A stretch of 64,000 nt of DNA, taken from positions 468,862 to 532,861 of the forward strand of contig QANY01011424.1 in NCBI GenBank assembly GCA_003255025.1, in the 5' to 3' direction. A program made the position numbers and the translations under genes. The stretch is from Datisca glomerata (Eukaryota > Streptophyta > Magnoliopsida > Cucurbitales > Datiscaceae). Positions within the stretch are counted from its first letter, which is position 1, and each line of letters begins with the position of its first letter. Shown one piece after another: positions 1 through 10,130 of this stretch. The notes beneath the pieces are model-generated. The model made no database searches. It saw nothing but the letters and a program-made list of their open reading frames with translations, and had not been told where the DNA came from.

Positions 1-82
1 GTTGATCATAGGGTAATTTTTAGGAGGAAAGGATAGAATGAGGCTAGCCTTCTACTTGATGACAGTGAAGCAGTGACCTGAA

Positions 83-799
83 GTGTCTTTGAAAGATTAC
101 ATGAACCGTTTCAACCCGGAATCCTTACAAGTTAATAACGCCAATGAGGACATGATGGTGGCCGCACTAAGGACTGGGATCACTCATTCTAAGATGAGGT
201 GGTCAATTGCCAAACACAATCATGTCTCTCTCGCTGAACTCAAAACTGGGAACCAAAAGTACGTGAGTGCTGAGGAGGTGATCCGAGCTGAGAGAGAATT
301 GGAGAGGCCAATTATCGAGAACTCCCAAAAGGGGAAGGAATTATGGGAGGATAAACAATCTCGTCCTTCCAGACCATTTGATCTTACACTTACCTCATTT
401 AAGATCCGCATGCACATCACTGGTCGACGTGACAGGAAGAATCCCTTGGTCAATCAGAGTGTCACCCACACCCCCTTCATGGCCAGGTGGGAGGAAATTT
501 TCAACGTCATCCAGGATAAGAGCAGGTTGAAGTAGCCCTAGGTGATAAGGACGTTAGAGGAGAAAAAGGATACCACCAAGTACTACCAATATCATAGGGA
601 TTTCGAGCACAACACGGAAGGATGCTTTGACCTCCGTGAGCAAATTGAGGCCCTGATCCAGAATGGATACCTCAACGAATTCGTGGCCTGTCATAGGAAC
701 CATGGGGACAAAAGCATCCTAGACAAGAAAGAAGGGTGGAGAGGCAACCTAAGCAGAAATGTGACTAACCCCGTAACCCCATGCGGGAAATCAAGATGA
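83..799 (+). pseudogene. Ty3/gypsy gag fragment with two in-frame stops
   Basis: The first 150 codons resemble the plant retrotransposon gag domain: an RFNPESLQV-like stretch near residue 10 followed by an acidic segment and AALRTGI, the usual nucleocapsid-precursor pattern. Two TAG codons (533-535 and 539-541) interrupt the frame, which continues in phase from 542 to a stop at 797-799. The second part has the downstream gag motif with YYQYHRDFEHNTEGCFDLR, the plant form of the C-terminal gag knuckle, followed by QIEALIQNGYL. The protein would package element RNA in cytoplasmic particles. With two nonsense codons it cannot give full-length Gag, so I call it a pseudogene. The N-terminus may extend left of the window. 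Confidence 0.8.
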
Positions 800-859
800 T
801 ATATGGGGGTCCAAGCGCTTCGGACTCCCACTAGAAGAGGAACTCATCTGCTCAGGAGG

Positions 860-1380
860 CAGGACATCTAATGGTTTTCAATGTCCTCCCACGAACACCT
901 CAAGACAATGAGGAAGACGCAATCACATTCACTGAGGAGGAGACCCACCAGATTCATCAACTGCATGTTGATGCGTTGATAATTTCCCTGGTGATCGCAA
1001 ACATTAAGGTCTAGCGGACCTGGTATACGACAGGAGCTCAGTCAATGTCTTGAACTACTCGGCCTTCCTATAGATGGGATTAGACCCCAAACTGCTCTGT
1101 CCGTGCTCGGCCCCTTAGTAGGATTCAGTCACCATGGGATCATGCTGACATTATGATGGAGCTCCTCATAACCATATGTATGGTCGCGTGGCTCACCACC
1201 AATCTGTGGAGTTCACGGTGGTAAGATGCAGCGAGGTGTACAAGCTCGTGGAGTTCACATGGTAATGAAGTTCCCCACCCCCGCGGGCGTAGGATTAGTG
1301 GGGGGAGCAGAAGACGTCAATGGAATGCTACTCCACCACCCTCAAGAGGAAGGAGTCGACAACGGCAAGTGAACTAGTCC
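860..1380 (+). pseudogene. Retroviral-type aspartic protease remnant of the same gypsy element
   Basis: Translating in shifting frames gives recognisable pieces of a plant gypsy protease: DALIISLVIANIKV, then a YDRSSVNVLN segment where the active-site D-T/S-G should lie, then MGLDPKLL and PLVGF, and later MKFPTPAGVG. The catalytic motif reads D-R-S, and there are several frameshifts, stops and small deletions, so the enzyme is dead. The order gag, protease, then untranslated repeats, with no RT following, is what marks the element as non-autonomous. Homology is by recognition of motifs only; a profile search against the RVP family would settle it. Confidence 0.6.
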
Positions 1381-1483
1381 AAGAAAGAACTTCACCCCCC
1401 TAGGATACAAAAAAGGGGGCGGAATTGTAATTACGTGAGTTTGACCAATGAAGGGCCCGTTTCACCATGAAAGATTGAAGGAA

Positions 1484-1950
1484 AAAGTGTTGACAGGCGC
1501 GATACTCTATCCCACCAGTCAGAATTAAATAAAAAGTGATGACGAGCAAGGTGTTTTAGCTAACCAGTCGAGATTAAACAAAAAGTGATGACTGGTAAGA
1601 TGTTTTAGCCGGTCACTCAGGATTAAAAAGTGATGATTGGTGCGGTGCTTTCACCCGCCAATCAGGATAAAAAATGATGTATGTCGAGCACACCAGCTTT
1701 TCAGGCAGGAAATGAGCTCTAGTCAGAACAGAAATGTATTACTAGACTTCACAAAATAAAAAATGATGACTAACAACGAGTTTTAGTCGGTCAGTCAGGA
1801 TTAAATAAAAAGTGATGACTGGCAAGGCGCTTTAGCCTGGCAGTTAGGATTAAAAAGTGATGACTGGCGTGATACTCTAGCCCGCCAGTCATGATCAAAA
1901 AGTGATATTTTTCAAAGCATACTAGCTCGTCAGACGTGAAGGAGCTCTAG
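1484..1950 (+). repeat. Array of about nine 45-50 bp hairpin-forming repeats in a gypsy UTR
   Basis: Units begin with a variant of AAAAAGTGATGACTGG and end with CCAGTCAGGATTAAA. Starts are near 1484, 1532, 1581, 1627, 1671 (an expanded unit), 1760, 1808, 1854 and 1899. Within units the two halves are inverted repeats. In the unit at 1854, TGACTGGCG (1861-1869) pairs perfectly with CGCCAGTCA (1883-1891) across a 13-nt loop. In the unit at 1627 the arms are TGATTGG and CCAATCA, still complementary. Tandem repeats in the 3' UTR are known for Tat-lineage elements; the hairpin design of each unit is what stands out here. Confidence 0.8.
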
Positions 1951-2671
1951 ACAATGGCAGGAATATCCAACAAAACTCCCGGAGGAAATGAGGAAAAACT
2001 AACGTGAGTAGATGATGGCCAACCAAACGCCTAAGAAGAAAAATGAAGCTCTCTACCGAGCAGGAAAGCTGATAAAACGCTAACAAAAGGAAGGGATGGC
2101 GTGATTTGTCCTGATATACCCAAGCAAGAATGCCTAATCGAGCATTAAAGGAAGGGAAACCATGCAGATTCCTTTACCCAACAAAAGGAAAAAGTACCTC
2201 AATCAAGACAGAGGCACCTAAGAAAATATCGGGAAGAGTTTGGAACAAGTCAACTCTGACAAGCCCACCACAAAAGGGGCAACCCATTCAGAAGAAAAAT
2301 AAAGTTATACAAGGAAAATGCCAGCCTAAAGGTTAGGGTTTCCCTATCACTCAAGGCAGTTAAGTATTAATAAGAGGACCCGAAATTGGATCACAGATAG
2401 TAAGATGAGAAGAAAAAATAAATAAAAGTGCGTACAACTTGAGTTAGAGGAGGAGACAAAAGTTCGACAAAATTACTTAGCAAAAATGTATATATACAAG
2501 GAAGAAAATGGGAAAGGGGAAAGGGAAAAGGGAAAATGGAAAATTACGGGGACTATAGAAGCTTCAGCAGCATCAATAGCAGGAGTCAAAGGAGTCTCAA
2601 CCGGGTCGGCAGCCCCAATGGATCCAGGCTATGGCGGAGGGGCTGACTCGAAGGTAAATAATGAGAGACCT
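1951..2671 (+). other. Non-coding internal part of the gypsy element
   Basis: Between the hairpin array and the antisense ORF region I see only short AT- and purine-rich sequence with frequent AAAGG and GGAAA runs. The 68-aa and 81-aa open stretches (2130-2336, 2486-2731) have no recognisable domain and low-complexity composition. Confidence 0.4.
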
Positions 2672-5196
2672 TCATATCCGGCTCGACGAGGTCGAGAGAG
2701 CACGGTGGACGAGGAAGCCCGAAAGAGATAGGCAAAGACCTGGGAAGATCCAGACTGGCAAGGGGAGAGAGAAACATCCCAGTAACTTTCTGAGCCTCCC
2801 GAGCACCAGGGCCATCACCTGCTCGTAAGATAACTGCACAGGAGTGGGCAGAGGATATGATGGACAACTAAGGAAATTCAAGTTCCACTCAGGAAAGGCG
2901 TGGATGATCTCGTAACGAAAACTCTCATAACCTGAGGAAAACTCCTTAAGGAGGGTCGTCTGATACTTCGAGGATGCCTTCAAGTCTTCCATCCCCTTAG
3001 CATGACCTTCGGTCCACTGACCGTGACTCCTCTTTGATTACATTTCAGCCAAGTCAAACTTTCACCGAGCCTCCCTCTCCTTGTTCTCCGCTTGGGTTTG
3101 AGAATGGATCTCTCGAGAAAGATTATCCTCCAGAAGCTGAATTTATCTTTTAGGATGTTCTTTTATTGTTGAAGAGTGGAGACAGCCTTCTCCCGATCGG
3201 ACAACCTAGCCTTCAGCTACCTACGAGCATTAACAGCTCGACCAACCTCGACCTTCGAATAACCTCACTCACACTCAAACCGGGCGAGTTCCCCCTCGAG
3301 GTCCCTCAGCCTCCCAACCTTAGACTGGAACTTTCATAGACATTGCAAAGAGAATCGAACTCCCTGGTCCTCTCGTCCAAAGTAGCCTCTGCCCGAGAGA
3401 ATACCTAAATAGCCTCTAGAACCTGGTCTTCGTAGTGGTCGAAATATGCCAACATCACCGCGTTTAAGTTCAGGATCTGTGAAAGAAAGGAGAAGATCAA
3501 TCAGGAACCAGATGAGGGTAAAAGAATAAGTTATTAAGTCAGAGTTGGAACTTACGCAAGGGTGTGCGCTCCATGAATCTGTCTGGGAACCCCGCCTTGA
3601 GCCCCTCGAGGAGGGTAATTCCCTTCTAAGGATTGATGTGCTTAGACACCCAATCCAGCACTCCAACCCCCTCTGGAGGCATTGGACCTTTGCGCTTTTG
3701 GCCAGCATGAGACCTTTGCTGCCTAGAGCCTGACGCGCTCGAGTCTTGGACTGGAGCGGAGGCCATGTCAATCGTCTAGGGTGGGGCAGAAGGCCGAGAC
3801 CGGGAGGAGCTATGAAGAGTCGTCTAGACACCGTCAAGATGCAGCGGACCTTGCCCAAGATGAGGAAGGACAAGCAGAATCGGTGGTGGTGCCCCGACAA
3901 CCAGAGATTGAGGAATAGAAGGCCGAGGTACAGAGGGAGCCGTTTCCCCGTTTGACCGCTCCAATATCTTAGCACGGAGCTCATTCACCTTTTGTATATT
4001 GGAGGCATCAAGTTCTTTCCTTTGCTTCTTGGAAGATGAGTTGTCCCTAATCATTGCTACAAAGAAGGACTCACAATTATGAAAGGTGAAATGAAAAAGG
4101 TAGCAAGAAAAGCAGGAAAGTGATTGAGGGTTATACTCCTACAATTAGGAGAATCCTCCAAGCAGTTTTTGATAGAAAGGTCGGCTATAATGTCCTCTTG
4201 AGGTTTCAAATACAAGTAATCCTAAAACATAAAGTCGGGCCTCAGAAGGGCATCGTAAACACGAACCTCAACATGGAGCTCGACCAGACATGAAATCCGG
4301 GACATGGGGTAGGCAGGAAATACCTCTAACCTCCTCTTTGTAGCTGCAAGGAGAATAAAGAAAGATTAAGTGACCAAGGTGAACAACAAGCGGGTGTTCT
4401 CCCTTATGAAAATGAAAATTCACCTGCGACCCCGAAGACCCAAGGGACCGGGGGCGCAGACTCTGAATCCCCATGATGGCCATCCCAAAGCCTAGAAATC
4501 ATGAACCAGCTATCTTTCCAGTCTTTGTACCAAGAGGGAATCTCACTCACAAGTCCTTTGCTTATCCAATATGGCTGCCGAGGTAATACCAACCTAGGCA
4601 ACGAGGAGGCACATCCACCGCCTTATTCTTGGGAGGGGATTTCAATTGGAACCTGAAATGGATCTCGTCCAGAGTCAAGTATTCGCAAGGTTAAACTTTT
4701 AAAGCACCCAACAACTAATCAGAGTCCTTCGTGAGTTTGGTAAGAGTTGGGCCAGGACAATACCCGTCGAGGAGAACCGCTCCCTTAAGAAAGGTAGATG
4801 GAGCCTCAACCCGCTCTCCAATGAGCCCAGACACAATTCAATCACCCCATGTGTCAGAGCACTAACCTTCCCACCCTCTTCAATAAATCATAGTTGAATG
4901 TAATCAAGGATATGGTAAGCCCTCCAGATCCTGCCAAAGTCATCTTCAGATAAGGAGAAAATGACATACCACGATGAACCAAAGATGAGGAACGAGTTGC
5001 GGCACAGGGAACAAATGACATGCAGGGTGTCTTTCAAGTAATGAGAATGAATGTGTAAGGCTGAGTTAGCAGGAGGTGCGGCCACACCTTGAAGGAAAAT
5101 AGGATAGCAAGAGGGATGAAGAAATGAAGGTTGTCGATTGTGGTCAGTAATTCTCGTCTCTACTAGGCGAAGGATTTTCAAAAGAAATGGTTTCAA
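2672..5196 (-). pseudogene. Antisense ORF of a Tat-like gypsy element (putative plant transposon protein), broken
   Basis: Minus-strand open stretches run 4888-5196, 4404-4601, 4268-4483, 3824-4054, 3334-3984 and 2672-2992, in order but in different frames. The segment at 4404-4601 contains GLVSEIPSWYKDWKDSWF, which resembles the G-L-P-S-x-K-x-W-K-x-R-F-F signature of plant proteins annotated as putative plant transposon protein or gag-like. The 2672-2992 piece has GYESFRYEIIHAFPEWNLNFL, resembling the C-terminal coiled/acidic tail of the same family. The 3824-4054 piece is proline-rich. Known: Grande and related Tat elements carry an antisense gene here. Whether the breaks are introns or decay is uncertain; the stops inside recognisable blocks favour decay. 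Function is unknown. Confidence 0.55.
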
Positions 5197-5590
5197 TCTC
5201 TCGAGGGCAGAAATGTTAGAGGGAAAATGAAGGGAACGACCACCTATTTATAGGCCCCAACTTGTGTGATCAATCAGGATCGTTTCGTCAATCCAACAGT
5301 CCAGATTATGTCCAATTGTGGGGGAATGGGTTGAGCTCAGGTGTTCAAGTGACACGAATTTGAAGGAACGACAAGGGACATTGAAGGGCCAAGTGTCATA
5401 TCATTCACCCTCCCCTTTACGCATCCGTACATAATCATCATTACCTCCCAAGAGTGAAATCGACAATAAGGATTCAAGAGAGATAAGGCCATGTGCATGC
5501 CCATAATAATACGATCACCATGAAGTGATCCCGAAGAACCTCAGATGAAGGAGTCTTCAGACCCGAGTGGGAGGAACCCACCAAATCTTC

Positions 5591-5603
5591 GGCTGGGGGC
5601 AGC
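5591..5603 (+). promoter_or_regulatory. Polypurine tract of the gypsy element
   Basis: GGCTGGGGGCAGC lies directly before TGTTATGG, the proposed LTR start. A G-rich tract abutting a TG-starting LTR is the expected plus-strand primer site. Confidence 0.6.
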
Positions 5604-6248
5604 TGTTATGGGGATTCTCAAACTACCCATTGCACGACACGACATGGCATGCCACGATAAATGTTTCTACTTAAACTTTAAGAAGTGGAATTAGAGAGAT
5701 AATCTCCCAAAAAGGAAGGAACCTACCTGACCAGGTCGGCCTCTAAAGGAACTCAGGAAACATCGACCAGTGTGAACTAGGAGGCTCTGAGGAGAAGGTA
5801 TGAAAGTAGCGCTCCGCATGGCATTTTCCCATTTGGAACATGCACTGGTTGACTTCAAATCATCATGATGAAGTGTTGAGTATCCAGCAAACAGTCGCAT
5901 CCGCACTTCCAGAAGGACTAAAGGCAAATCGACATTTAATGCATGTCAGCTCGGAAAACAATGCCATTTAATGCCACTCCCAGCCCGTCATTTCAATAAA
6001 GGTCGTCACCTTACCTGAAGCTTATTTGACACACATCCCTATCCCAAAGCCAGCTATATATAACTCATCTACAGACAGTGTATGGTACATAATTTTCTCC
6101 TAAAGGAAACTCTGCCAAATTTTCTTCAAGATATGACTTAGGCAACGGAGGAGTTCTTCATTTGTGTGTCCAGAGTCCAGATAGAGAGGATCCCTACGTG
6201 AAGGGGAGATAGAACGCCACCTCACAGCAGAGATTTTTGGTAACAACA
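5604..6248 (+). repeat. 3' LTR of the first gypsy element
   Basis: It begins TGTTATGGGG right after the purine tract and ends near TAACAACA, so the termini are inverted (TGTTA and TAACA). A TATA-like ATATATAA sits at about 6055-6062, with the presumed transcription start downstream. The right edge (6245 or 6248) is placed where the neighbouring minus-strand PMD-related frame ends. The partner LTR is outside the window, so the boundaries are inferred from signals rather than from a pairwise match. Confidence 0.55.
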
Positions 6249-6249
6249 A

Positions 6250-7635
6250 CCATAATATTAGAGGGAATGTATTTACCTCCATATTAACCACGGGACTCGG
6301 AGGGCGTGATGGCGGTGGCGCTGGAATGTTCAAATCAGGAGTGACTGCCGCCAAAGGACTCGTCATGGCACCCACGCTCGCGGCCTCATCGAAGGACGTT
6401 GGCCTAAAGGTGGGAGAATGATGCATGTCAAAATCCTGAAAGAGTAGAATAATAACTGTCACTACAAAAGGGGAAAGGTAAGCAAAAGTAAACATAAAAA
6501 TTTTGAAATGGGCAAGTACATAGTGGAAGGCTTCCTCCTCACAAAGCTTGGGGTTTATGACCACCTCCTCCTCTCGACGCTAAAACGCAATATTAAGTCA
6601 CCATAATGACGCAACAAGTAATTCAATCGATACCATATTAAAAGGCGGGTATGCTTAAGTGCAGCTTCATTACAGAGCTATATGCACCGCGTACGTTAAA
6701 AAAGCATAATAGAGTCTAAGTGTGAACAAAAATGTGCAAATACACGAGAAGCCTAAGTGCAAGCATGCGCAGGTGAGTAATAAAGTAACGATAAAAAATG
6801 ATAATAATAATCAATAGTGACGTACATTGGAAGATGCATATAGACAGCCACATCACCACGAAGGCGGCAAGCTCCATAGTCTTGTTATTAAACTAGGCGC
6901 CTTTTCTTGGTTCTCTCCATTGAGCCTTTTTCTTCGAGGGAAGCTCTATATCCATAAAGAAATGGAAGAGCCATCTAGAAAAATTCACCTTCTTGGTCAA
7001 AATTCTAGAGGCGTTAGGCTTGTTTGATTTTATCATGTCATCACTCAAGAGCTCAAGAATCTCTTGCTCCTGAGCAGTGGTGGCTCTGTCAAAGGCATCG
7101 TGGTCCCCAAAGAATGGAAGCTTCATGATCATGTGGACATCCTTCAAAGTAGGTGTGAATTCACCAACTCCGACAACAAAGGTTTAGGTCTGCTGGCTCC
7201 AACGCAGCACCAAGGCTTCCACGGTGCCTAGGTCGGTACAGATGTTGAGGCGTGAACTGAATCTCAAGGCTTCATGGATACCCATCTTCTTCAAGGTAGT
7301 GTCGTACTCTGGGAAAGAGAATATGTATTTGAACCACTCCAACCAACCCTTCGTAGGCCTTGTGTGACAATCGTAGGAAATCACAAAAATGATACGAGTC
7401 CTTTTGGCAACGGAATGGAGTTCGCCATCATATAGTCACATTTGTCGGTAGTCTCGCCCTCCAATAAAAACGTCAAACCAGGAGAAGTTTCCACCTTTAT
7501 GTTGTTCTCCATCCCATGAATGATGCGTTGGATGACATCGTCGGAAACAGCCCACAGTTTAGGAGGGCATTCAGGTTTGGGCGAGTCTTTGGAATATGTG
7601 AGGAAGATTTTTTTTTTTGGATTTTTTGAAGCCAT
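6250..7635 (-). pseudogene. Plant mobile domain (PMD, MAIN/MAIL-type) protein, broken
   Basis: The frame starts with ATG at 7635 (MASKNPKKK). The segment 7184-7384 reads GIHEALRFSSRLNICTDLG then EALVLRWSQQT, and 6893-7183 continues TFVVGVGEFTPTLKDVHMI then LPFFGDHDAF. This is the PMD pattern: W-x-x-x-T-H-T-F, a GE-x-T-x-T-L-x-D core, and a G-D block. A 1-base indel in a T run near 7391 shifts the frame, and an in-frame stop follows QQT (7184-7186). Downstream, 6250-6564 encodes a proline-rich stretch (PAPPPSRPPSP) that runs into the LTR of the first element. Known: PMD genes occur both as host genes and inside gypsy and Mutator elements. The position antisense to a downstream purine tract and LTR suggests the element-borne form. 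Confidence 0.7.
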
Positions 7636-7750
7636 CCTTTTAAAGGAAAATGAAAGAGAAAAAAGGCAGGCAAAGTGGTGAAATAGAGTGCCAAAGAAGT
7701 GATGAGGAGAGAGAGGGTTGTTGAGAAGCTGAGAGGGGGAAGTGAAGCAT

Positions 7751-7779
7751 CCCCCCCCCCCCCNNCCCCCCCCCCCCCC
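7751..7779. repeat. Poly-C tract with two unresolved bases
   Basis: Thirteen C, then NN, then fourteen C. This is probably a sequencing or assembly join rather than biology; the true tract length is unknown. Gly- or Pro-rich translations across it are artefacts. Confidence 0.9.
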
Positions 7780-7816
7780 GGCGTGTATGTATAGGCGGCT
7801 GGAATGGGAGCACCTT

Positions 7817-7863
7817 GGGAAGGCGTTGCCTTCCCACCTTGGGAAGGCACCGTGCGCCTTCCC
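7817..7863. repeat. Two consecutive GGGAAGGC/GCCTTCCC stem-loops
   Basis: GGGAAGGC (7817-7824) pairs with GCCTTCCC (7828-7835); a second GGGAAGGC (7841-7848) pairs with GCCTTCCC (7856-7863). The word CACCTTGGGAAGGC occurs twice. It lies just upstream (on the minus strand) of the PMD ORF start, so it could be in that gene's leader or promoter. Confidence 0.75.
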
Positions 7864-8120
7864 ACACCATCAAAAGGCGCGTAATCATGCCTTCCAGCAC
7901 CCATTAATTGAAAGGTGCAGCATATCTTCTTGTGATTTCTCTTCCTAACTCAAGTAGTAAGTCAGGTGGAATATTAATTACGTTTCAATAGTACGGTTAT
8001 TACGCCTTATGATGAAGTTACTATGATTGATAAAGATGTTTGGCCTACGAAAATGATGTGGGACACGCAACACTCGATCAGAATATGTCCAAGCTTTATT
8101 GTTATGCATTCAACCTTGAA

Positions 8121-8131
8121 CAGGGGGCAAA
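8121..8131 (+). promoter_or_regulatory. Polypurine tract of the second gypsy element
   Basis: CAGGGGGCAAA is followed immediately by TGTAAATAG, the proposed LTR start. It is the same signature as the purine tract next to the Ogre-like LTR at 44582-44598 (minus strand). Confidence 0.6.
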
Positions 8132-9182
8132 TGTAAATAGTGAGTCACGTCATCATGAATGACGTGTCAGGATGTACACGTGACACCTACAGACAAGCCT
8201 GGATTGCTCATACATGGCCTGAAGAGGTTAATGCAGTGTTATAGCAAAATACATTTGTAAGGGACGTCACTTAAATATAAAGGCGACGTACCCAATTACT
8301 ATACTTATAAGAGACGCCGCTAGACTTCTAAAGGTGGAAAACCCATTACAGGAGTTATGCATTAAAGTGTCATAACCTGCCTTCGAACTTAGTGACAAAG
8401 GCTCAAAAGTCATTGCTTGCCTAGGAAAAAATCTAGGGGCTATGGTCTTGTAGGATTAGGACAAGATTACACTGTACCAAGAGAGAGAATCCTCCTTGAA
8501 GGGTATGACCTCCTTAGACACCTGGGATGTGCCCCATTCTGGTAAAGAATGGTAAAAGGATGTGATGCAAGGCTGTTGGGGAAAATCCCCCCTTGTGGTT
8601 CCTTCGGGTTTCCCCGAAGGCGGACATACCAATGCACTCGCCACTAGGGGAGTCCAATGGCGGGTTAATGACCCTTTTTGGAGGTTCTTCGTTTTATCGA
8701 CTCCTTCTTTCTCCACCTTTGGGAGAGCCTAAAGGCAGGTGACGTGGTCGGGACCCCTCTGAGTTGGGTGTTATGGATAGTTCAATCCTTCCATTTGTAA
8801 GTTGATTATGCGACAACTTGATGCCATGAAGGCAAGACTAGTTAGGGCGTAAAGTGTGGTCACATTTTATGAATGTTGCCTCATTTTAACAGTGTGGCCA
8901 CATTTTAGGCGTGGTCATGTTTTAGGCATGGCCATGTTTATTACAAATGATGTTCATACTGTTACAAAAGACATATTTGTGTTCCCTGCTTGATCCTATC
9001 TATATAGAGGGGTTATTGGTATCATTATAGGGATCATCATCATCATCATTACTCACACATTTCCATATTAAAGTGTCGTAACCTTCTCGAGGTAGACCTA
9101 AGGTGCTTGTCCTTCACCCTTTCAATCACATAATTCCCACATTTTTTGGTTTAATCATCATAGACTAGGTCGCTCGTTTACA
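8132..9182 (+). repeat. LTR of the second gypsy element, 1,051 bp
   Basis: Termini are TGTAAA and TTTACA, a perfect 6-base inverted pair starting TG and ending CA. TATA-like sequences occur at about 8305 (CTTATAAGAG) and about 9000 (CTATATAGAGG). Near the 5' end an inverted repeat CACGTCAT/ATGACGTG (8146-8166) resembles a bZIP site cluster. GTGGCCACATTTTAGGC-type words recur at about 8855-8935. A 261-base minus-strand open frame at 8456-8716 has no recognisable domain. No second copy lies in the window, so this is a signal-based call. Confidence 0.5.
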
Positions 9183-10130
9183 CATCACCTGAAAACCCCT
9201 AAACAGCCATAAGTTTACTACAATAGTTTGAAATAGGCCATAATGTGGCTGCCCCATTTAATAATTTCTCTATACAAAGACCTAAAGAACTTAGGGAATA
9301 AATGCTATGGAAATCCTATTAGAATCAGCTTTGAATTGCCCCTCTCATTGTATTAATTATATTGTAAGGTTCATGTGGTTTTTTAGGGTTTCAAGTTTTT
9401 GTGCCACTCTCCATATTTTATTTTCTTACGCCTCAAGCGTGGTGAGTCTCGCAGTCCTCTTGGACTCAAATCTCTTAGTTTATTGTGTTGTCTTATCTAA
9501 ACATCTCACGCATCTTCTACGGTGAATATGAGGATTTTCAATACTCTCTCTGCGCAGGCACAATCCTATTTATGATATTATGTAAGACGCATGACCCAAC
9601 AATCAATCAAAAATATTGTCTGCTTTGATCGCGCCTCAAGCAACATGCCTCATGATTTTTTTCTCGTGTCGTCTTATATAGACTCTCAAACACCGTCCAC
9701 AGCCGATGTGAGATTTTTAATGCTTATAAATAATTACACCTAGAAACATTTTATACCAAATATGTATGGGTATCGCAAACTTAATTTTGTGGAGTTTCCT
9801 CACTCAATAGTCATTCAAGAAATGTACTTATATATTAATGCAAAATAATCCATATGCTGGTATATTCTTTTGAATAAAAACGTGCAAAGAGTATTAATAA
9901 ATGAGCAATGACCATCATAATTAAGTAAAAATAGAAGGCGTATTAATTCATTATTTCATTTAAAAACACACAACAAAATAACATGAAGCATTAAAGCTAC
10001 AGTCAAACTCAAAAGCTAGCATCTCGCTTATTTGAAACTAAATACACAACACTTACACAATATTTACACAAATCATTATCCAACATATTCATACGATAGA
10101 AACACTCACAGTATCATAGTACGACCATTA
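9183..10130. other. AT-rich intergenic DNA downstream of the P450
   Basis: No coding signal recognised. A weakly repeated block, GTCTTATNTANAC followed by CTCNNACACCGT-like sequence and GATTTTNAATNCT, appears at about 9485-9545 and 9670-9722. The rest is AT-rich 3' flank of the minus-strand P450 gene. Confidence 0.4.

Larger units (their letters stand above)
1..6248 (+). mobile_element. Ty3/gypsy element of Tat-like architecture, 5' end beyond window, no RT or integrase
   Basis: Seen: plus-strand gag (83-799), a protease remnant (about 860-1380), an array of hairpin repeats (1484-1950), a minus-strand ORF region (2672-5196), a purine-rich tract (5591-5603) and an LTR-like segment (5604-6248). 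Nothing resembling reverse transcriptase, RNase H or integrase lies between protease and LTR. Known: Tat-lineage gypsy elements of plants often have a long repeat-bearing 3' UTR and an antisense ORF downstream of pol. Inferred: a non-autonomous, gag-protease-only relative. The 5' LTR is outside the window, so the LTR pair cannot be compared. The element abuts a plant-mobile-domain ORF at about 6249 and probably inserted into it. Confidence 0.7.
6249..9182 (+). mobile_element. Second gypsy-type element remnant with an antisense PMD gene and 3' LTR
   Basis: A purine tract (CAGGGGGCAAA, 8121-8131) is followed by a segment starting TGTAAATAG and ending CGTTTACA (8132-9182), a good LTR signature on the plus strand. 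Upstream, the minus strand carries a broken plant-mobile-domain ORF. This repeats the layout of the first element: antisense gene, purine tract, LTR. Inferred: the first element inserted into this one at about 6249, and the left part with gag-pol is outside the window or lost. Against this reading, the PMD gene could be an independent gene hit by two elements. Confidence 0.45.

Noticed and set aside
1484..1950. CRISPR-like array of short repeats
   Set aside because: Plant nuclear context, no distinct spacers, each unit is a diverged copy of the whole, and one unit is expanded; it belongs to a retroelement UTR.
7497..7948. Gly- or Pro-rich proteins across the poly-C tract
   Set aside because: They depend on an unresolved homopolymer with N bases.
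8769..9182. A shorter LTR starting at TGTTATGG (8769)
   Set aside because: The start at 8132 has a better purine tract and inverted termini TGTAAA/TTTACA; the TGTTATGG match to the first LTR covers only eight bases.
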